Assembly (NCBI RefSeq): GCF_004359215.1
Contig: NC_090610.1
Coordinates: 3,783,240 to 3,820,625 of the forward strand
Length of the DNA: 37,386 nt
From: Bremia lactucae
Taxonomy: Eukaryota; Oomycota; Peronosporomycetes; Peronosporales; Peronosporaceae
Reading direction: 5' to 3'
Under the pieces are notes generated by a model. The model searched no databases. It saw nothing but the letters and a program-made list of their open reading frames with translations, and was not told the DNA's origin. The position numbers were made by a program, and so were the translations under genes. Numbering within the stretch: the first letter of the stretch is position 1; each line of letters begins with the position of its first letter. Positions 33,525 through 37,386 of this stretch are shown in pieces.

Positions 33525-34430
33525 TCAAAATAACGTTGCTTCACGTCGAATCGAATCGTCTTGATGCTTTTCCTCGCCACTCGCATCCTGATTAGCATTG
33601 TCAGCCAACCGTATTGATCTTGTAATAACTGCAGGAACTTGGAATGGACCTCTTGTGTTGTCCAGCAATGCTTTTACTAACACGCCCGTGCGAACATTTC
33701 CTTCATGATTCGTTTCGTCTAATTTCATGAGAATGTGTTCCGGGCGCCATTTGTACAATTGAGTTAAAAACGAATCTCGATCCAAATCTTTCGCGCCCAG
33801 ACTCATTTTATAGTCCATTGACATCCCAAGGTCCCACATTCTAAAGCCAGCAAGATACAAAAGCTTACTTAACGCATGTAATTGCACGGTTCCCGCTCCA
33901 CTTGCACGACTAAAACCCGTCAGACTTGTGTAGACGCTACCGACCGTGTATCCGAGTTCTCCAGCCACTAACGTGTTTGTAGCGACGTCGTATAGCTCAA
34001 CTGTATAGAAACGAATCTTGCTCATTCCATTAAGTGTCTTTCCATTCTCTCTTGTTTGAAACAAGGCCTTGAAGCCCTGTACAATAGGCGGATAGAGCCA
34101 TGGAATGCCGTGCTTTTCATGGCATCCCGCCACGACGCCATCAAAGTCGCGATTAAGCACAAGTTGGTAGTTTTTTGCCCGTTTGCGAACAATCTTAGGC
34201 ACGTGTTCGGGTGCACTAGGTTGGAATATTAGAACGCAGCGCTGTCGGTGGAGCTTGGGTATGAGGATGCTCGAGCCCATATATTTCGACGCGATAGGCA
34301 GAAAACCCTCATACATGAGATCACTTAGAAGCATTGGATCAAAGTGACGACTCACGTAGAAATCATCTTGTGAATGAAATACATAGCGACGCAAGTGTGG
34401 TGGCACATAGTCCGGATCCGATCGCGTCAT
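33525..34430 (-). CDS. Leucyl/phenylalanyl-tRNA-protein transferase (Aat) family protein
   Basis: Minus-strand gene, 301 residues from the ATG at 34430. The frame is open without ATG up to 34487, just after a stop, so 19 more codons (LTGFVNPPNKQSKNP) may come from an upstream exon. Family marks are LVLNRDFDGVVAGCHEKHG, VELYDVATNTLVAGELGYTVG, GFSRASGAGTVQLHALSKLL, FRMWDLGMSMDYKMSLGAKD and RDSFLTQLYKWR. These match the order of bacterial Aat, which adds Leu or Phe from tRNA to N-termini bearing Lys or Arg, marking proteins for degradation. Substrate specificity in eukaryotic members may differ. The bacterial N-terminal lobe is shortened or diverged. A Gypsy LTR begins about 127 bp upstream of the ATG. 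Confidence 0.9.
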   Translation of the reverse strand: MTRSDPDYVPPHLRRYVFHSQDDFYVSRHFDPMLLSDLMYEGFLPIASKYMGSSILIPKLHRQRCVLIFQPSAPEHVPKIVRKRAKNYQLVLNRDFDGVVAGCHEKHGIPWLYPPIVQGFKALFQTRENGKTLNGMSKIRFYTVELYDVATNTLVAGELGYTVGSVYTSLTGFSRASGAGTVQLHALSKLLYLAGFRMWDLGMSMDYKMSLGAKDLDRDSFLTQLYKWRPEHILMKLDETNHEGNVRTGVLVKALLDNTRGPFQVPAVITRSIRLADNANQDASGEEKHQDDSIRREATLF

Positions 34431-34556
34431 AGGATTCTTGCTTTGTTTATTTGGTGGATTCACAAAACCAGTTAGAGGATTGTTCAATCACACCAAAAAA
34501 CATACACGGAAAGTTTAAACATAATTTGTTAGTATTTCATCACATTTTTTTACGAC

Positions 34557-34922
34557 AATAACGGGATGTATCGTAAAAGGTAGATAATATTTGGAGAATA
34601 CTACTTATATAGTAATATTCGGAAAACTTATCCATTGGTAGATATAGGCCATTATATCTACTTGCTCCGCGGTCCAATCAGCGCTCGACCGCGGAGCAAA
34701 GAGAGACAGATAAGATTTTATTTCGTGTTTTGTATTAGCATAATTAAGTTAGTATTGAACAGATAGAAACAGAAGAACTTGATTATATTAAATACAGTTT
34801 ACTTTTAACCCCCTTTAAAGCAAGTATTCATGGGAGATTTCCTCTGCACGTACTAGTGTACGTGTAGTGACATGAGGCACCGCTCGCACTGAAGCAGTAC
34901 AAGTCAGTAGTGCCCCGTTACA
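34557..34922 (+). repeat. LTR of right-hand Gypsy element (5' LTR)
   Basis: Begins with a degenerate TGTAACGGG (aataacggg) and ends TGCCCCGTTACA at 34922, followed by the primer-binding site. Related to family A by its ends and following sequence, but the interior differs. Contains two adjacent perfect stem-loops, 34639-34660 (8-bp stem) and 34662-34699 (13-bp stem, ttgctccgcggtc arms). Confidence 0.75.
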
Positions 34923-35065
34923 CCTGGTAGCACTTTGTAGTCCGTTCAAGGACCACAGTTCCAATCATCTAACATGGACATGTTGTCTGATAATGGAAAT
35001 ACGCATCACGTTTCGCGTGATAGCTACTCCTTCTTAGTGATATAGAAAGGAGTGCGGTCGAACGA

Positions 35066-36298
35066 ATGAGTTCGACCGTAGAGAATGATGCCATCTTGGC
35101 CATGCTGTCCGGTTTGGACGGAGATGCCCTCCATTTAGCCATCGCCAAGTTCATACTACATGAGCATGACGAGGCGAAGGAAAAAGGTAGCTTTGCTTAG
35201 TCAGCAAGGCTCTCAACAGGCAAAACTGTTGAGGTTACAACAGATACAGACCCCTGTCCCTGGGATGACGCGTATGCGTCATCCCGAAGCCTAAAAGATA
35301 GACAACTCTAAGTATGTGGGAGTCGAAGAAGACTTCCTCTTAAGATAGTTCGTCGAGTTGGACGATGCCATAAGGACTCGTCTTATCGTCAGCGAGCAAA
35401 TGCAAGTTGCATTTGCTTAGTCAAATTTGGCAGGTCGTACCAAAACTTGGGCACTAGGCCTTACGTTGCGCGACCTAGATGTCTTTGGGTCGCTAGAGGC
35501 TTTTAAAGCCTGCTCAAACACACCTTGGAACCGCCTAGGGCTGAGTTCAGAGCTCGATCGGAGATTCTGAAACTCAAGCATGGCAAGCGTGATGTTCACG
35601 CTTATGCCCAGCTTTTAGCGAGTTGTATCACAAACAACCCAGTTCATGAGCACACGTTAATTACGGCGTTTATGCAAGGTATTACGAATGGTCCCGTAAA
35701 GACCCACCTGTCCCGCTTGGAACTGGATACGCTTGAAGAAGCAGTATCCGTAGCGGAACAGGAGGACTTTAGCTTGAGACAGGCTCAAGCTAGTTCGTCA
35801 TCGTATCGTCCTCCAAGACGACACGAGCTTGATAGTCCAGAGCCTATGGACCTTTTTTATGTCAAAATCGAGAAACGTCGCTTTCCGAACAACAAGCGAT
35901 TACAGAAATACGATTGTCGTCAAAATAAGGACACTACGCTCATGAGTGCAGTGCCCCACGCCCAGTACCGAGAGGTACTGAACGTAATTATGGACCGAAT
36001 GCCAAAAAAGGCAACGGTCGCGGGTCCGACGTTGTTGCGAAATCGCAACAGCGAGGCAGACCGCCAAAAAAAACGGTCGGGGTCAGTAGGGGCGCAACGT
36101 TCTACTGATCCAGCAACCTCAAGAGAATTTGAATTTTTTTCGACTAAAGTTGCTCCAGACACACAATCATTATGTGTCTCTGCACCTGGCGATGAGGTAT
36201 CCCTCATCACCTTAAAATTAAAAGTGACAAATGATTTGTCACTTAGAGTCCTAGTGGACTGTGGGCGTCGAATAACTTTATTCGTCGCCAGTCGCTAG
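35066..36298 (+). pseudogene. Gypsy gag with frameshifts
   Basis: ATG 35066 starts MSSTVENDAILAMLSGLDGD and stops at 35195-35197. A shifted frame continues with VALLSQQGSQQAKLLRLQQ, then FVELDDAIRTRLIV and NLAGRTKTWALGLTLRDLD. The main open frame 35525-36298 carries EPPRAEFRARSEILKLKHGK, FMQGITNGPVKTHLSRL and SVAEQEDFSLRQ, then SPEPMDL before the nucleocapsid. The CCHC knuckle near 35905-35945 is split by a one-base shift: its first Cys is in the main frame and GHYAHEC is in the next. The protein ends with the protease active-site LVDCG at 36251-36265. Confidence 0.85.
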
Positions 36299-36611
36299 AG
36301 GGTCGTAGGCTCAAGATGTTGAGCGCGACATCCCTTCAACGAGGATGACAGTGTGTCTAGCGACAGGCGCATCGATAACAGTAATGAAACGCGTAGTGAA
36401 TTTTCCCTACACGTTAAGAGATTTACAGTACGATGATGATTTCATCGTACTGGATATTTTATGACAAATTTGATGTCATCCTAGGTTTACCGTGGCTCAG
36501 AAAATATGAGCCAAGAATCAGCTGGCAGCATCAATCCGTAAAGATGTCTGCCACTTGTTCATTAGATAGCCATCTGATGAACGTCTTGGAGCGTCCACAA
36601 GCGTCCACAAG
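36200..36611 (+). pseudogene. Retropepsin-like protease region
   Basis: LVDCG (36251-36265), then after a shift STRMTVCLATGASITVMKRV (36335-36394), YDDDFIVLD (about 36430-36457) and FDVILGLPWLRKYEPRISW (about 36470-36526). The domain order is that of a retropepsin with Cys after the catalytic Asp. A 10-bp tandem duplication (cgtccacaag, about 36583-36605) shifts the frame at the end of the domain. Confidence 0.8.
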
Positions 36612-37386
36612 CGTGGGAATGTACTACGAGTGAGTGCGATGGTCTCACTTGTAGTACGGTCGTTAGTACAACTGCACAAGATCACAGTGTGATTACCAAT
36701 CACATTGTGGAGTCACCTGCCGGCGGCTGTATTAATGCACAGGCAGCGTCGAAGGTCCACCACTCGAATAAGTCGAGTGGATTGAGACATGAATGTACAC
36801 CTAGCGGGCGACATTCAAGGAAGATACCGGCTGTCCAAAATGGACAACACGATGATCCTAGGTCGAGTAGTGAGTCGACTGTAGAGGACCCGACTTTAAT
36901 AGCGCAATCCCAGTTGGAAGACGTTGACGGAATAAGTCCTCACGTACTTGAGGAGAAATCTCCTCAAATAGTTAATGCTGAAGTGACTAGACTTCAGCAT
37001 CCCGTGGGATTGATCCCTCGGCAGGCTGTGGATATATACCAGGAAGAAACCGAGACATCGAATGTCTTGGTTAATGACGGATCAAGAGTAGGCGCTTATA
37101 CTCTTGATCTGTATGCGCCTCCGAAGTTAACTTCGGAGATAACTCAATTACCAACCCTAGAACTCAAGCGGTTCTTGAGAGATCTGCATAGTGGTAGAAT
37201 CAAGCAGATCTGCGTACTCGTCACAGAGGACGAATACGTAACCGATATTCGGTCAGCGGTAATTTTTGCAGAGAACGAACGGGTTCTCAGCAGCTCATCG
37301 ATGGACGAAAGTGTCCTCGATGTGAAGACTCGGATTGAGAGATATACTACTCAATCCTGGGAGTCACTTAAGACAAATCCTTTATA
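36612..37386 (+). CDS. Gypsy protease-RT linker, open to the window end (partial)
   Basis: One frame is open for about 258 codons from 36612 to the last base with no stop. It starts near SECDGLTCSTVVSTTAQD and contains LKRFLRDLHSGRIKQICVL, EDEYVTDIRSAV and SSSSMDESVLDVKTRIERY, then SWESLKTNPL. This is the tether between protease and RT in this element family. RT itself lies beyond the window. Confidence 0.75.

Larger units (their letters stand above)
34557..37386 (+). mobile_element. Ty3/Gypsy element, family A relative, cut by the window end
   Basis: 5' LTR, TGGTAGCACTTTG primer-binding site (34925-34937), gag, retropepsin, and the protease-RT linker running off the edge. Lesions are few compared with the left-hand elements: short frameshifts in gag and protease, then a clean frame to the end. 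It is probably the youngest copy here. Confidence 0.85.

Overview
This looks like a nuclear window from an oomycete, probably a Phytophthora or downy-mildew relative (inference). Protein-coding genes carry short GT-AG introns of about 53-78 bp. One gene has an oomycete-like initiator (TCATTTCC) before its start. The repeats are Ty3/Gypsy elements whose gag, protease, RT, RNase H and integrase resemble those common in Peronosporales. No rRNA, tRNA or CRISPR array was recognised.

Layout. (1) Bases 1-18,000 are a repeat graveyard. Bases 1-745 hold a minus-strand Gypsy gag with a CCHC knuckle. It abuts a plus-strand Gypsy relic (746-2385: gag and protease fragments, polypurine tract, LTR). Bases 2386-7330 are mostly unrecognised, with LTR scraps, two long inverted repeats (4703-4770, 5071-5124) and a dispersed 61-bp repeat (3125-3185, 6705-6765). 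A decayed plus-strand Gypsy element without integrase fills about 7330-11475. A minus-strand Gypsy element bounded by two same-orientation LTRs fills 12174-17960. It has lost protease and RT but keeps gag, an RNase H piece and integrase. Between its integrase and 3' LTR lies a decayed 1.85-kb ORF on the opposite strand, the most unusual item in the window.

(2) Bases 18,275-34,490 are a compact gene island. In order it holds a secreted papain-family cysteine protease, a FAHD2-type fumarylacetoacetate-hydrolase-fold protein, a myotubularin phosphoinositide phosphatase, a CMTR1-type mRNA cap-1 2'-O-methyltransferase, an OB-fold/zinc-ribbon protein of the RPA1/MEIOB type (5' end unresolved, possibly damaged), and a RasGEF, all on the plus strand. 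A convergent minus-strand gene for a leucyl/phenylalanyl-tRNA-protein transferase (Aat) fold protein closes the island. Six genes have intron or start corrections worked out here: ATG at 18354, and splice sites giving canonical family motifs across each junction. The genes do not form an obvious pathway; they are housekeeping and signalling genes packed tail to head.

(3) Bases 34,557-37,386 are a plus-strand Gypsy element (5' LTR, primer-binding site, gag, protease, protease-RT linker) running off the right edge. It belongs to the same family as the element on the left of the island. The two 5' LTRs face outward from the island, so the gene block is bracketed by divergent copies of one retrotransposon family.
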